Origin: Prorocentrum cordatum
Lineage: Eukaryota; Sar; Dinophyceae; Prorocentrales; Prorocentraceae
Reading direction: 5' to 3'
NCBI GenBank assembly: GCA_963575745.1
Contig: CAUYUJ010020699.1
Coordinates: forward strand, 50,001-114,000
Length of the DNA stretch: 64,000 nucleotides
Position numbers and translations under genes: made by a program. Position 1 is the first letter of the stretch. Every line of letters begins with the position of its first letter. The notes beneath the pieces are model-generated. The model was not told the origin of the DNA. It worked only from the letters and a program-made list of their open reading frames with translations, and did no database searches. Shown here piece after piece: positions 1 through 9,319 of this stretch.

Positions 1-1
1 G

Positions 2-2764
2 ACCACCGAGCGGACCGTGGACATGCTGGAGGCCCTGCCGATTGCGGAGTCCCAGTTCTACGCTGAGGAGAGCAACGTGGTGGATTGGAGCGGCAAGAGC
101 GAGCAGCTCCTGCGGGAGCTGGAGCAGCTCTACGGCTTCTTGGGAGGCTCGCAGGAGGAGTGGGCCAAGTACTTATGCCGCCAGGACCTCCCACCACGTC
201 TATGGACCGACATGCGCCGCGCCGACATTAAGGCCATCAACGGCGTCAGCGCGGTCCCCAAGAAAGATCCCGAGAAGCTCAGAAAGTTGATCATGGCGGT
301 CCCTGCGAACTACATTTGGTGTGATGTCCGTGCTCGAGAAGACCATGGTCTGGGCGGCGGAGGCGCTCTCTCTCAGATACGCGTGATGGAAGGCTCCCTG
401 CACCTCGCCCGCTGCGACGAGTCGAATGCCTTCTCGTCGGTCGTGACCCCGTCGTGGTGGTGGCCCTGGATGGCTACTCCCGCGCTGCCCGCCGCCTTGG
501 TGCGCAGCCAGCTCCCGCCGGAGCTAAAGGACGCCCCCGACTACGAGATGGTGTACCCGTGCTACCAGCGGCTGCCGATGGGGAGCTCCCACTCTGCGCA
601 CATCCTGATGTCGATCAACGCACGGAGCTTGGGCGAGACGCTGAATTTCAACAGGAAGCTGGCCGAGTCCGAGCTGGCCAACTTCACGAAGCACGCGGAC
701 TTGACCGACGAGGTGGAGGTACACGACCAGGAGTGGGTTGACCGGCAGCGCAACCGGCGCAGCGCGGACCGACTCGAGTCGGGCTTCACGGTCGCAGAGT
801 TCTGCGAGAAGGTGCGCTACTTTAAGAGGTCAGCTCAGAGGATCATGGTAGTGGTCCACATCTTTGCAGGAGGCCGCCGCCTGGGTGACATCCAGGACCA
901 TGTTGAGACTTTCTGCCAGCAGCATGACATACCCGTCTTCTTCTTTGGCGTCGACCTGGCTTTCGACGCGCGCTGGGACTTCACCGACCCGCACACCGTC
1001 GCGGCGCTCCTCGAGCTGGCGAACGAGGGCTTGCTGGATGTGGTGCTGGGAGGGCCGCCCTGTGCCACCTGGAGCAGGCTGAGGCACCGGCCAGGCGGCC
1101 CCCCGCCGCTGCGACGACGTGACCACTTGCTGGGGCTGCCGTCGCTGAAGGATCATGAGAGGATGCGAGTAGTAGAGGCAAACGCTCTGCTTTTCAACTT
1201 CTTAGGTCTGTGCGAGACTGTGCTGTTACAGGGCGGGGCTTTTTTGTTAGAGCACCCCGCGGACCCTGGCGAGTTCCCCTTCCCTTCTGTTTTCGCCCTC
1301 GAAGGGGTGAAAGGTTTAGCTGAGCGTGCTCAGGCCCAGGTTGTAACTCTAGATCAGTGCATGTACGGGGGGGCGGCCCAAAAACCTACAGGTCTCCTTT
1401 CCAACCTCCTTGGGCTATCCGAAGGTTTGCTTCACTGTGACGGTAACCATACTCACGACAATGTCCGAGGTAAGAATGATCAGGGAGTATTTGCGTCACG
1501 ACGTCTTCAGAGTTATCCCTCAGGTCTGTGCCGTTTCTTCGGTTGGTGTATTACCCGTACTATTGCACTGATGCGTCTGGAATCAGGTGGACCTGGGGGT
1601 TGGAGACGCCCTTCTACAGCACGGCCGCGCACAAGCCAATGGAGTCGAGAAGCAGAGGGTCCGTTTGGAGGGAAGTTTGTCATGCTGAACGAGAAGTACT
1701 CCAAGAAGGGTCAGTACAGTTTGGGGCCCGAGGACGTGGCGGCCTACGTGCACGTCGACGACGGCTTGGTGTTGACTGTGGGCCCCGCTTCAGAGGAGCC
1801 GAAGTGCGACGAGCTGATGCAGCAGGTCGCGGACGGCTGGGAGCGCGAGGGGTTTCTGGTCACCGAGCGGGTCGCGGCCGAGGACAACTTGAAGGCCGTG
1901 GGGTACCGCGTGCAGAGGTCGCCGCCCGCGCTGCGTTTCGACCCGCACAAGGGCTGGCTGCTGCGCGAGAGCTGCCTGTGGCTGCTGGAGGTCGACTGGA
2001 TCGACGTGGAGCTACTGAGAGCGGTCGTAGGCGCCTGGCTGTGGGGCGCCCTCTTGAAGCGGGAGCTGATGTCCGTCCCGCACGCGATCTTCAGCATGCT
2101 CGAGAAGCACGCCAACCAGGTCATCAGTTGGTGGCCCTCGGCTCGGCGAGAGCTGGAGGCCATGGCACACCTGGTGCTGTCGATGGAGTGCGTGCTCAAC
2201 GCTCCGGTGGCGCCGCTGGTCTTTTCTTCCGACGCCGAGGGCTCGAACGAGGACGACTTCGGCGGCTACGGGATCGTCGGGGCCGCCGCGAGCATCATCG
2301 AGCTAGAGGACCTGGTGGCGGCTGGCACGCGGCCGGGCCACACTGTTGCGCGGCTCGACGGCAGGGTCGGCCACCTCAACAGGGCGGACAAGGAGATAGC
2401 GAATCGCATCGCCGTCTCCAAGGTGCCGCGGAGCCTGCTTGAGAAGCCTGAATGCGAATGGACTGAGCTGGGATCAGGGCGATGGCAACGCCCAGACCAC
2501 ATAACGCTGGGCGAAGGCAGGGCAGCGCTCAAGCTGCTCGCAGCGCTCAGCCGCGCCCCAGGGGCGCACGGCTACTTGGTCGCCAACCTGGAGGACAACG
2601 AGGGCCTCTCCGCGGCCATGGCCAAGGGCCGCTCGTCAGCTGCTGGACTCAACCTCCTTCTACGTCGACGAGCTGCTCTATGTTTAGCTACAGGTATCAT
2701 GTTCGTGCTGCCCTGGGTGGACACCAAGCACCAGGCAGCAGATTGGCTGTCACGACGCAAATGA
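2..2764 (+). CDS. YR-retrotransposon ORF1: reverse transcriptase, C5-MTase-like domain, RNase H (5' partial)
   Basis: The frame is open to the left edge, so the N-terminus is missing; the first in-window ATG is at 23 (GTG at 17, counted here as residue 1). Seen along the protein: RT motif A (CDESNAF, D134), RT motif B region (RLPMGSSHSAHI, 185-196), then a block like a C5 cytosine methyltransferase: motif-I-like FAGG (283-286), GVDLAFD (311-317), GGPPCATWS with the candidate catalytic Cys (345-353), LEHP in place of ENV (411-414) and QCMYGG...KPTG (447-459). RT motif C follows as YVHVDDG (577-583), then RNase H with D739, E833, D859 and a terminal H905/D909 region. The methyltransferase-like block thus sits between RT motifs B and C. 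It stops at 2762-2764, overlapping the next start. Domain identities are by motif reading; methyltransferase activity is unproven. Confidence 0.8.
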   Translation, partial: TTERTVDMLEALPIAESQFYAEESNVVDWSGKSEQLLRELEQLYGFLGGSQEEWAKYLCRQDLPPRLWTDMRRADIKAINGVSAVPKKDPEKLRKLIMAVPANYIWCDVRAREDHGLGGGGALSQIRVMEGSLHLARCDESNAFSSVVTPSWWWPWMATPALPAALVRSQLPPELKDAPDYEMVYPCYQRLPMGSSHSAHILMSINARSLGETLNFNRKLAESELANFTKHADLTDEVEVHDQEWVDRQRNRRSADRLESGFTVAEFCEKVRYFKRSAQRIMVVVHIFAGGRRLGDIQDHVETFCQQHDIPVFFFGVDLAFDARWDFTDPHTVAALLELANEGLLDVVLGGPPCATWSRLRHRPGGPPPLRRRDHLLGLPSLKDHERMRVVEANALLFNFLGLCETVLLQGGAFLLEHPADPGEFPFPSVFALEGVKGLAERAQAQVVTLDQCMYGGAAQKPTGLLSNLLGLSEGLLHCDGNHTHDNVRGKNDQGVFASRRLQSYPSGLCRFFGWCITRTIALMRLESGGPGGWRRPSTARPRTSQWSREAEGPFGGKFVMLNEKYSKKGQYSLGPEDVAAYVHVDDGLVLTVGPASEEPKCDELMQQVADGWEREGFLVTERVAAEDNLKAVGYRVQRSPPALRFDPHKGWLLRESCLWLLEVDWIDVELLRAVVGAWLWGALLKRELMSVPHAIFSMLEKHANQVISWWPSARRELEAMAHLVLSMECVLNAPVAPLVFSSDAEGSNEDDFGGYGIVGAAASIIELEDLVAAGTRPGHTVARLDGRVGHLNRADKEIANRIAVSKVPRSLLEKPECEWTELGSGRWQRPDHITLGEGRAALKLLAALSRAPGAHGYLVANLEDNEGLSAAMAKGRSSAAGLNLLLRRRAALCLATGIMFVLPWVDTKHQAADWLSRRK

Positions 2765-3720
2765 GGTGGCGTGGGCCGCGGCGCCTAGACCACCACCAAG
2801 CGGCACGAGTCAAGCCGCAGACGATCGAGACGTACAGGCGAGAGGCACGCAGCTTCTCGGAGTGGGCCCTCGCCAACCACCTCAACCCCGTCGGCCCGGA
2901 CCAGTGGGACGACGCGCTGGTGGAGTACAAGAATGCATGTGAGTCCTTGCTGACACCGTCCAAGTTTTGCAATCTACTGGCGGCGGTGGAACTGTTTTTC
3001 CCTCGAATGAAAGGCGAGCTGAAGTGGGCACATGCGGTGCTACGAGGCTGGGAGAGGTCTCGAGTTATCAAGCACACTGTCCCGCTGGGTAAGGCGCCAG
3101 GGAAGCTCCTGTGCATCTACTTGGCGTCCGCAGGCCACGTGAGGCTCGGCCTAGGCCTTGTACTGCAGTGCCATACTGGACTCAGACCGTCGGAGATGCT
3201 CGGCCTGCGCCCACAACATGTTTCCTTTCCTCACCATCGTGCTATCGACGGAAAGTGTGATCCAGTGGTCCTGGCCTTGGGGGTCCGTTTCGGTACGAAA
3301 GCGCAGCGGCCCCAAGTGGCCATGCTCCCAGGAGTTCATTCCGACATCATCGAGGCCCTTTGGAGTTGTGTGCAGCAGACCCCTCACGATCAGCCTCTTT
3401 TCCCTTACAGCATCACACAATACCGCACGTTGCTCAAGACAGCCGAAGCGGCGCTGGGGCTTACTGTGGGCTGGGGCCCGCACAGCCCGCGCGCTGGCTG
3501 GGCTACCGACTCCCGCGCCGAGGGCGCCCCGTTCGCCGAGATCCGCGAGGTTGGCCGCTGGGTGAGCGACTGGAGCCTCAGGATCTACCTGGACGTCCAG
3601 TCAGCCAACGCGGTGCTGACGGACCTCCTCACCGCGGGGCACGAGAAGCAGTTGCGCTGGGCGGCGGGTGGCTGGAGACACTACGTACGACACGACCTCC
3701 TACGGCCTCTCTACCGCTGA
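2761..3720 (+). CDS. YR-retrotransposon ORF2: tyrosine recombinase
   Basis: A 319-aa protein beginning at the ATG of an ATGA stop/start overlap with ORF1. It shows an N-terminal SAM-like core-binding region (TIETYRREARSFSEWALAN, residues 21-39) and a complete catalytic set: R142 in HTGLRPSEMLGL, hairpin K180 in FGTKAQRP, H241-x-x-R244 in HSPRAGW, W267 in GRWVS and nucleophile Y276 in LRIYLDV. In DIRS/Ngaro-type elements this enzyme integrates the cDNA by site-specific recombination and replaces a DDE integrase. The same frame is open upstream to 2482, but that part lies under ORF1 RNase H and is taken as a shadow. The overlap suggests coupled termination-reinitiation or expression from a shared transcript. 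Confidence 0.85.
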   Translation: MRWRGPRRLDHHQAARVKPQTIETYRREARSFSEWALANHLNPVGPDQWDDALVEYKNACESLLTPSKFCNLLAAVELFFPRMKGELKWAHAVLRGWERSRVIKHTVPLGKAPGKLLCIYLASAGHVRLGLGLVLQCHTGLRPSEMLGLRPQHVSFPHHRAIDGKCDPVVLALGVRFGTKAQRPQVAMLPGVHSDIIEALWSCVQQTPHDQPLFPYSITQYRTLLKTAEAALGLTVGWGPHSPRAGWATDSRAEGAPFAEIREVGRWVSDWSLRIYLDVQSANAVLTDLLTAGHEKQLRWAAGGWRHYVRHDLLRPLYR

Positions 3721-3722
3721 GC

Positions 3723-4886
3723 ATGGCGCCGCAAGTAGGCAGCACGTTTGCGGGCGGTGTGTATACGCCGCCGGCCTCAGCGAAGAGTTTGACGCCGCCG
3801 TCCGCGAAGAGCTCGCGTACGGCTTCACCTGCTCCAGGCGGCCCAAAGTCGCCAGGAGCTAAGTCAGCTTCACCTGCTTCTACGTTGCCAGCAGGTTTGT
3901 CACCACCGTCTTCGTGGTCGCTGGTGGGCACGCCGTTTGGGCAGGTGGCAGTTCCCTCGCCTTGGAGCACGCCGCCCAGCGGGGTCCTTAACCCGTTCGC
4001 GGCCAGCTCCGAGGCCGAGGGACCGCATGTGGCCGCGCTGCCGCCGCCACAACCGAGGCGGCCGCGCCCCTCGCCGTGGCGGAAGGGCCTGGCAGGCCTA
4101 TTCAGCGTGGGCCGCGCCTGGTGGCTGTCGCCGGGCGCCGTGCTGTTGCTGGCGCTGTGGATCAGCCCGCCGAGCTTCTCGCCCACGCTGGCCAAGGGAG
4201 TGGGCGCCGTCATCAGCCTCTCCGAGGACATTGCCGACGCAGGAGGTGTCCTGACGAAGGCGGCGTCCAACGTCACGGTGCTGATGACCGACATGGCCGT
4301 GAAGTTTGGCCGCGGTGGCTTGTCAGCTTTGGAGGAGACTTGGGAAGGCGTCGACCTCCTCAACGCCTCCGCGAATGCGACGGGAGGGCGCTACATCATG
4401 TTGCTGGGCGCCCGCAACTCAGATCAGATTGCTGCGCTTTCGGACGCACTCCATCAGTTACCTGAGGATCGGGCCGCTGAGATCTGGAAGGCACTGGATC
4501 GGGTCGGCCCGACGCTTCCTTCGCTTGCGAAGTCTGAGCAGAAGTTCGTGGCGATTCACAAGTTTGAAGTCTTTGAGTACGAGGCGACGCTTCTCTCTAC
4601 GTATTTTGTGGGAGTCAGATTCACTTGGTCGGCTCTCGTTTTCAAGCCAGTGTGGGCAAACCCACTATGGGAGTGGTTCGGAGCCGATGTGAGCGCGCAG
4701 CTGGAACGTATTTCCGACAGAGTTCGATCGTGCACGGAAGCGGCGATCGACCTAGACTGGCTGCGCGTGCCCCTCCACAAGTCCGACATTCCTGCCGGCT
4801 CTTTCCCGCCCTTCTGGTTTCGTTATTGGATGCAAGTGAAGTCTGCCTTCCAGTACGCACGTCTAGCTGGCGGGAATGGGCTGTGA
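3723..4886 (+). CDS. YR-retrotransposon ORF3: unknown protein with one membrane segment
   Basis: A 387-aa ORF whose ATG begins 2 nt after the recombinase stop. Residues 1-120 are rich in Pro, Ser and Ala and look disordered. Residues about 133-149 (AWWLSPGAVLLLALWIS) form one hydrophobic segment. The C-terminal part (about 160-387) is mixed polar and aromatic, with no motif I recognise. Tight spacing and intact frame argue that it belongs to the element. A structural or envelope-like role would be a guess. The frame is open upstream to 3360, but that overlaps the recombinase. Confidence 0.6.
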   Translation: MAPQVGSTFAGGVYTPPASAKSLTPPSAKSSRTASPAPGGPKSPGAKSASPASTLPAGLSPPSSWSLVGTPFGQVAVPSPWSTPPSGVLNPFAASSEAEGPHVAALPPPQPRRPRPSPWRKGLAGLFSVGRAWWLSPGAVLLLALWISPPSFSPTLAKGVGAVISLSEDIADAGGVLTKAASNVTVLMTDMAVKFGRGGLSALEETWEGVDLLNASANATGGRYIMLLGARNSDQIAALSDALHQLPEDRAAEIWKALDRVGPTLPSLAKSEQKFVAIHKFEVFEYEATLLSTYFVGVRFTWSALVFKPVWANPLWEWFGADVSAQLERISDRVRSCTEAAIDLDWLRVPLHKSDIPAGSFPPFWFRYWMQVKSAFQYARLAGGNGL

Positions 4887-4969
4887 TGGTGAACTTCTTG
4901 ATATGCAGAGAGTACACGAGTGGGGTATGGGATTCAGTGGTGTGTCATGTGTATGCCATCACAGCCCGA

Positions 4970-5252
4970 GGGGATCTCTGCAGGGACCAGAGTACAATAC
5001 GCGTTGCATACTTTTCAGTTCTGTGTGCGGTGGCGGCCTCTCGCTCGCAGGCCAGTTACTGCAATCAAGATTGGATTCGTGTGGTCACGCATCCTGCTGC
5101 TGGAAAGATGTTTTCTCTCGTCCGTTGCCATGTTCACCCTCTGTCCGACGGCGACGTTATTCTGAGGGCTTCGCCCAACAGCACGTCCTGCCGTCGTGGG
5201 TGGGCGGGTGAGGACAGATACCGGATCAGCTAAACACGGGGGTCCACATTAT
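4970..5252 (+). repeat. Split direct repeat copy B1
   Basis: 283 bp that recur without indels at 5422-5704 (offset exactly 452), with about 5 substitutions noticed by eye. It lies 83 bp after the ORF3 stop and contains no convincing ORF of its own. Confidence 0.9.
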
Positions 5253-5421
5253 TGGAGAATGAGGTCTCTGAATATTACTTAATGTGAAGTGAGTGCGATC
5301 TCCCCCTTCGTAGTTTTTTTCTGGGCCCCCCCCGTCTGCACTAATGATTTCGTCCAGTGGTAGGAAAGTGGAGTGTCCGTTTCGTGCATTCTTCCCTGCC
5401 CTGGGTGATGATAAGCCACTC
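5253..5421 (+). repeat. Putative A2 segment between B1 and B2
   Basis: 169 bp between the two B copies. In the Ngaro/PAT layout this segment is a copy of the element's 5' terminal repeat A1. A1 is not in the window, so the assignment is an inference. Confidence 0.5.
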
Positions 5422-5704
5422 GGGGATCTCTGCAGGGACCAGAGTACAATACGCGTTGCATACTTTTCAGTTCTGCGTGCGGTGGCGGCCTCTCGCTCGC
5501 AGGCCAGTTACTGCAATCAAGATTGGATTCGTGTGGTCACGCATCCTGCTGCTGGAAAGATGTTTTCTCTCGTTTGTTGCCATGTTCCCCCTCTGTCCGA
5601 CGGCGACGTTATTCTGAGGGCTTCGCCCAACAGCACGTCCTGCCGTCGTGGGTGGGCGGGTGAGGACAGATACCGGATCAGCTAAACACGGGGATCCACA
5701 TTAT
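5422..5704 (+). repeat. Split direct repeat copy B2 (element 3' end)
   Basis: Second copy of the 283-bp repeat. Similarity to B1 stops at TTAT (5701-5704), directly before a GAT microsatellite, which marks the element's 3' end. Confidence 0.88.
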
Positions 5705-5870
5705 GCTGATGATGATGATGATGATGATGATGACGAGGAGGAGGGGGAGGAGGAGGAGGAAGAGAGAAGGAGGAGGAGAAGGACAATAAGGTGCAAGATG
5801 AGGCGGAGGAGTTGCAGGAGGAGGAGGCGGAGGAGGAGGAGGAGTTTTGAGGAGGCGCAGGGGAGGGAGG
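5705..5870 (+). repeat. (GAT)n and purine-rich (GAG)n low-complexity tract
   Basis: GAT triplets pass into GAGG/GGA purine-rich sequence. The acidic or arginine-rich frames here are by-products of the repeat. Confidence 0.85.
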
Positions 5871-6001
5871 AGGGAGTACCCTCCTCAAGCGGCCTCTGCT
5901 GCTCGTCTCCCCCTGACATCCCTGCGGACCTCAGGGCTGCCTCCTCCTTCCCCTCGGGGCCGACCTCAGGGTACGCCCAGAAGGGGTACGGAAGGAATCT
6001 G

Positions 6002-6188
6002 GGCCTCTCCGACGGGGTTCCAGTGGATTGGGTCGGACGATCGCGCCGCATCGCCGATGCATCGCCGATGCGGCCCCGTGCAGAGCCCAGATTTCCCCAC
6101 GCCGATGCGTCGCCGATGCGTTGGCGCTGCCATTGGCGCTACGGCGCGATCCTCCGATCCCATCTTCTCGGATTCCATTTGGGAGGCC
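6002..6188. mobile_element. MITE-like TIR element, family R1, copy 1
   Basis: The ends are inverted repeats of roughly 45 bp that start GGCCTC and run to GATCGCGCCG; the two arms match at about two thirds of positions. TCTG flanks both sides (5998-6001, 6189-6192) as a possible 4-bp target duplication. The interior carries repeated GCCGATGC blocks. A second copy is at 32954-33172. No coding capacity. Confidence 0.65.
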
Positions 6189-6224
6189 TCTGAAGAGTAG
6201 GTACCAAAACTAACATCGGTTCCT

Positions 6225-6370
6225 CTCCATTTTGAACCTGATTCGCTTTTGGTGTCGTCGCGGGCGTTGTCCATTTGAGTTTAAAGGTCGCCGGTTTTGG
6301 ACCAGACCCGTTGTTGGGCATCGTACCCATTGTTTCCGTGCCCATTTTCCGGGCGTCCAAAGGAGAGGAG
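6225..6370. mobile_element. Dispersed TIR-type repeat, family R2, copy 1
   Basis: Shares the blocks CATTTTGAAC, TTTGGAC and GGGCAT-GTACCCAT-TTTCC with 34075-34275 in the same order and orientation. The inverted termini are clear in the second copy but weak here. Confidence 0.55.
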
Positions 6371-6469
6371 AATCCCGACATGCTCGTGTCTTTGGGAAAT
6401 CACGACGAGAGGTTTTTCCCTAATCCCGCCCCCCCTGGAGCCTTCTATTGTTACGTTGCCCGTTTCTCG

Positions 6470-6735
6470 GAGGTTCCTCGGGTTCCCTGAGTTCCTCGGG
6501 TTCCTCTTCCCCGCTGCCTCCTTTTGTTACGCTGTCCGTTCCTCGGAGGTTCCTCGGGTTCCCCGGGTTCCTCGGGTTCCCCGGGTTCTTCGTGTTCTTC
6601 GGGTTCCTCGGTTTCACCGCACTCAGTTGCCCCAAGCAATGCCAAGCAATGCCAACCCATGCGAAGCAATGCCAAGCACTGCTAACCCATGACAAGCAAT
6701 GCTAAGCAATGCCAAGCGATGCGCCCTGCGATGCG
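6470..6735. repeat. Two short minisatellites: GTTCCTCGG-type and AAGCAATGCC-type
   Basis: 6470-6620 consists of degenerate GTTCCTCGG units. 6628-6735 consists of about 10-bp units AAGCAATGCC. The second resembles the GCATT arrays at about 36470-36560 and 54140-54235. Confidence 0.75.
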
Positions 6736-6739
6736 GCCA

Positions 6740-7435
6740 TGCAACAGGCTTTCCCCTAATTGAAGTCGCGCCATGTTCATTGACGGTTTTCAGCCTCTCG
6801 AGGCCCTCGCCGGGCCCTAGGACCGTTCAAAAAGAATTCGTGATGAACGGGGGAAAGAGCCAGGGCTTCCAGGGACTCCGCATTGAAAAATCAGGACATC
6901 GCAGGTCTTCGTCCCCGCGGGTGGATCCGCCTCAAAATCTTGGTCAGAGCGCACTGGCGGGCGACGAGTCTAGTAATCCCATGCTTGCCCCGGGGGCGTC
7001 TGATTTTTACTTCACTGCATGTCCTCCTGAGTCTCCCTCTCTCTCTCTCTCTCTCTCACGGCCCGCACGGCCCGTCTGCCAGTAACGCAGCCCCACCTTG
7101 GAGCCAGCTGGTAGGCTGAGGTGGGGCATCACTGGTCTCAGCCGTTAGAGTGGCGCCATTGTGCACAGGATTGTTCCCTGTCCCCTCCGAGCGGCCTTCT
7201 GCAGATGAGCATTGCACGTCGAAGTAGCCTTTTTCTCCCCTGGCGACACGTTTTTGCCGGTGCCAATTCAGAGCAGGTCCCCCAGCCGCCTCCAAGCCCC
7301 GCCCTCGTCGCCGCGGCTGGATCCGCCTGGAAGTCCTGGTCAGAACGCGCCCCAGGAGAGGTCCGTGGAGTAGCGGTATGGCACCTCCAGCGGGCGTGAA
7401 GAAGCCTCGCGGTTAGCAGGTCGCGGCTTGGGTTG
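6740..7435. other. No gene seen
   Basis: Only short overlapping frames without recognisable motifs. A (CT)n run lies at about 7030-7058. Confidence 0.6.
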
Positions 7436-7439
7436 GGCA

Positions 7440-7525
7440 GAGGCGCCCTTCTCCAGGGCAGCGGGCGCGAGGGCGCGAAGGCAGCCGCGCGTCGCGGGGC
7501 GCGATGCGCGGAGCCAGGCATTGAG
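7440..7525. repeat. GC-rich dispersed repeat, family R4, copy 1
   Basis: Pattern GGCGCGAAG...CGCGNNTCGCGGGGCGCGA, seen again at about 11548-11625, 29225-29305, 31395-31525 and 33262-33312. Confidence 0.55.
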
Positions 7526-7885
7526 TGGCATCGCCCTGTGTTGGGCCCCAATGCAAGCGAAACAGCTGGTTTTTCTCAACCAGTCATCTGGTGACCCGCC
7601 CGTGCGTGGGTCACCTGCGCGCGCGCCGTATGGGAAACGTACTGGGTGGCAGTGCATCGTTTCATGCTGGCGCCCACAACGAAAGTGAAACAATTGTTTT
7701 TTCTCCACCCCTTTTCTGTTGACCCGCCCGTCCGTGGGTCACCTGTTGCGCGCGCGCCGTATGGGAAACGCATTCAGTGGCAGCGCATCGCCTCATATTG
7801 AGGCCCAGAATGCGAGTAAAACAATTGATTTTCTCAACGAGTTTTTTGGTGGCCCACCCGTCCGTGAGTCACCTGTTGTTCGCGC
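7520..7885. repeat. Tandem repeat, about 127-bp unit, 3 copies
   Basis: Units share GCATCG, AAAACAATTG(N)TTTTCTC, ACCCGCCCGTNCGTGGGTCACC and GCGCGCGCCGTATGGGAAACG. Unit starts fall at about 7526, 7650 and 7778. Confidence 0.75.
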
Positions 7886-9300
7886 GGTGACCATGGTCAC
7901 CCGCCGGCGTGCGCGCGCACGGTTTTCTGTATTGTTTGGAATGCAAAAGTCGCCATGTTGGCTTGGAAATTCAAGGGAACACTTAGCGGTGACCGATTGG
8001 GTTTCCAAATTCACATTGGTTTTGTTGTACGTTGTTCACTACGGAAACCACAGGGAGCCCCCCGCACTCGCACGCGCGCGGGTGATCATGGTCAACCGCG
8101 CGCGCGCAGATCCTTCTCCACTGTTTGGAAAAGAAAAGTTCCCGTGCTGACTTGGAAACTTAAGTGCGCACTTAGCAGTGGCATATTGCATTTCCAAGTT
8201 AACATACCTGTTGTTGTATGTTCTGTACTTTGGAATTCACGGAGGCCCCTCGCACGCTTGCGCGCGATAGAAAAGTCGCTATGATGGCCTGGAAACTCAA
8301 GTGAGAATCTTGCTGTGACCGATTGAATGTGTCACATTGGTTTTGTTGTATGGTTTGTATTCTGGAAACCACAGGGAGCCCCCTTCGCCCAGACGCGCAC
8401 GGGTGACCATAGTCACCCGCCAGCGTGCGCGCGCACAGACTTCTTTATGTTTGGAATCGAAAAGTCGCCATGCTGGCCTGGAAGCTCAAGCGAACACTTC
8501 GCGGTGACAGATTGGATTTCCAAATTAACATGCATGTTGTTGTATGTTCTCCGGTGCAGAAACCACAGAGGGCCCCCCGCACGCGGACGCACGCGGATGG
8601 CCCTGGTCACCCGCCGGCGCGCGCGCACAGCTTCCCCTATGGTTTAGAATCAAGAAATCGCCATGTTGCCCTGGGAACTCAAGGGAACACTTATCGGCAA
8701 CCATGTGGATTTCCAAGTGCACAAGAGGTTTGATGCACGTTTCTCATTACGGAAAGTGCAGAGAGCCCTCCGCGCACGGACGCCCGCGCGTGACCATGGT
8801 CACCCGCCAGCGTGCGCGCGTAGAGCGTTCTCTATTGTTTGGAATCGACAAGTCGCCATGCTGGCCTGGAAACTCAAGTGAGCACTTAGCGGTGACCCAT
8901 TGGATCTCCAAGTTAACATGGGTTTTGATGTTTGTTCTGTAGTCCAGAAGCCACCGAGAGCCCCCCGCGCCCAGACGCACGCGGGTGACCATGGTCACCT
9001 GCCAGCGTGCGCGCGCACAGACTTTTTTATTACTTGGAATAGAAGGGTCGCCACGCTGGCCTGGAAAGTCAAGTGACACTTAGCGGTGACCGATTGGACT
9101 TCCAAGTTCAAATGCGTTTTGTCGTATGTTCTTTCTTATGGAAACCACAGAGAGCACCCCGCGCGCGGGTGACCATGGTCACCCACGCGCGTGCGGGCGT
9201 ACAGTTTCCTGTATGGCCTGGAATTGAACAGTCGCCACGTTGGCTGGGAAACGAAAGTGGCCCTTACCGATGACCGATTGGATTTCCAAGTTCGCATGAA
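7885..9300. repeat. Satellite array, about 190-bp unit, 7-8 copies
   Basis: Each unit has GTGACCATGGTCAC (or a one- to two-base variant), CGTGCGCGCGCACAG, AAGTCGCCATGCTGGCCTGG, CACTTAGCGGTGACCGATTGG and GAAACCACAGNGAGCCCC. The palindromic landmark falls near 7887, 8082, 8402, 8596, 8787, 8984 and 9165, with one truncated unit near 8280. No coding signal. Confidence 0.85.
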
Positions 9301-9319
9301 TATGATTGTGATCTATAGT

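Larger units (their letters stand above)
1..5704 (+). mobile_element. Tyrosine-recombinase (DIRS/Ngaro-like) retrotransposon, 5' end outside window
   Basis: Three consecutive plus-strand ORFs (RT/methyltransferase-like/RNase H, tyrosine recombinase, unknown membrane protein) are followed by a 283-bp direct repeat present twice (4970-5252 and 5422-5704) around a 169-bp spacer. RT plus RNase H plus a tyrosine recombinase instead of a DDE integrase defines YR retrotransposons, and B1-A2-B2 repeats at the 3' side are typical of the Ngaro/PAT type. In that model the spacer (A2) should match the 5' end of the element (A1), which lies outside this window. The frames are intact and the repeats differ at about 5 positions in 283, so the copy looks young. 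The (GAT)n tract right after 5704 may be the insertion target. Confidence 0.82.
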
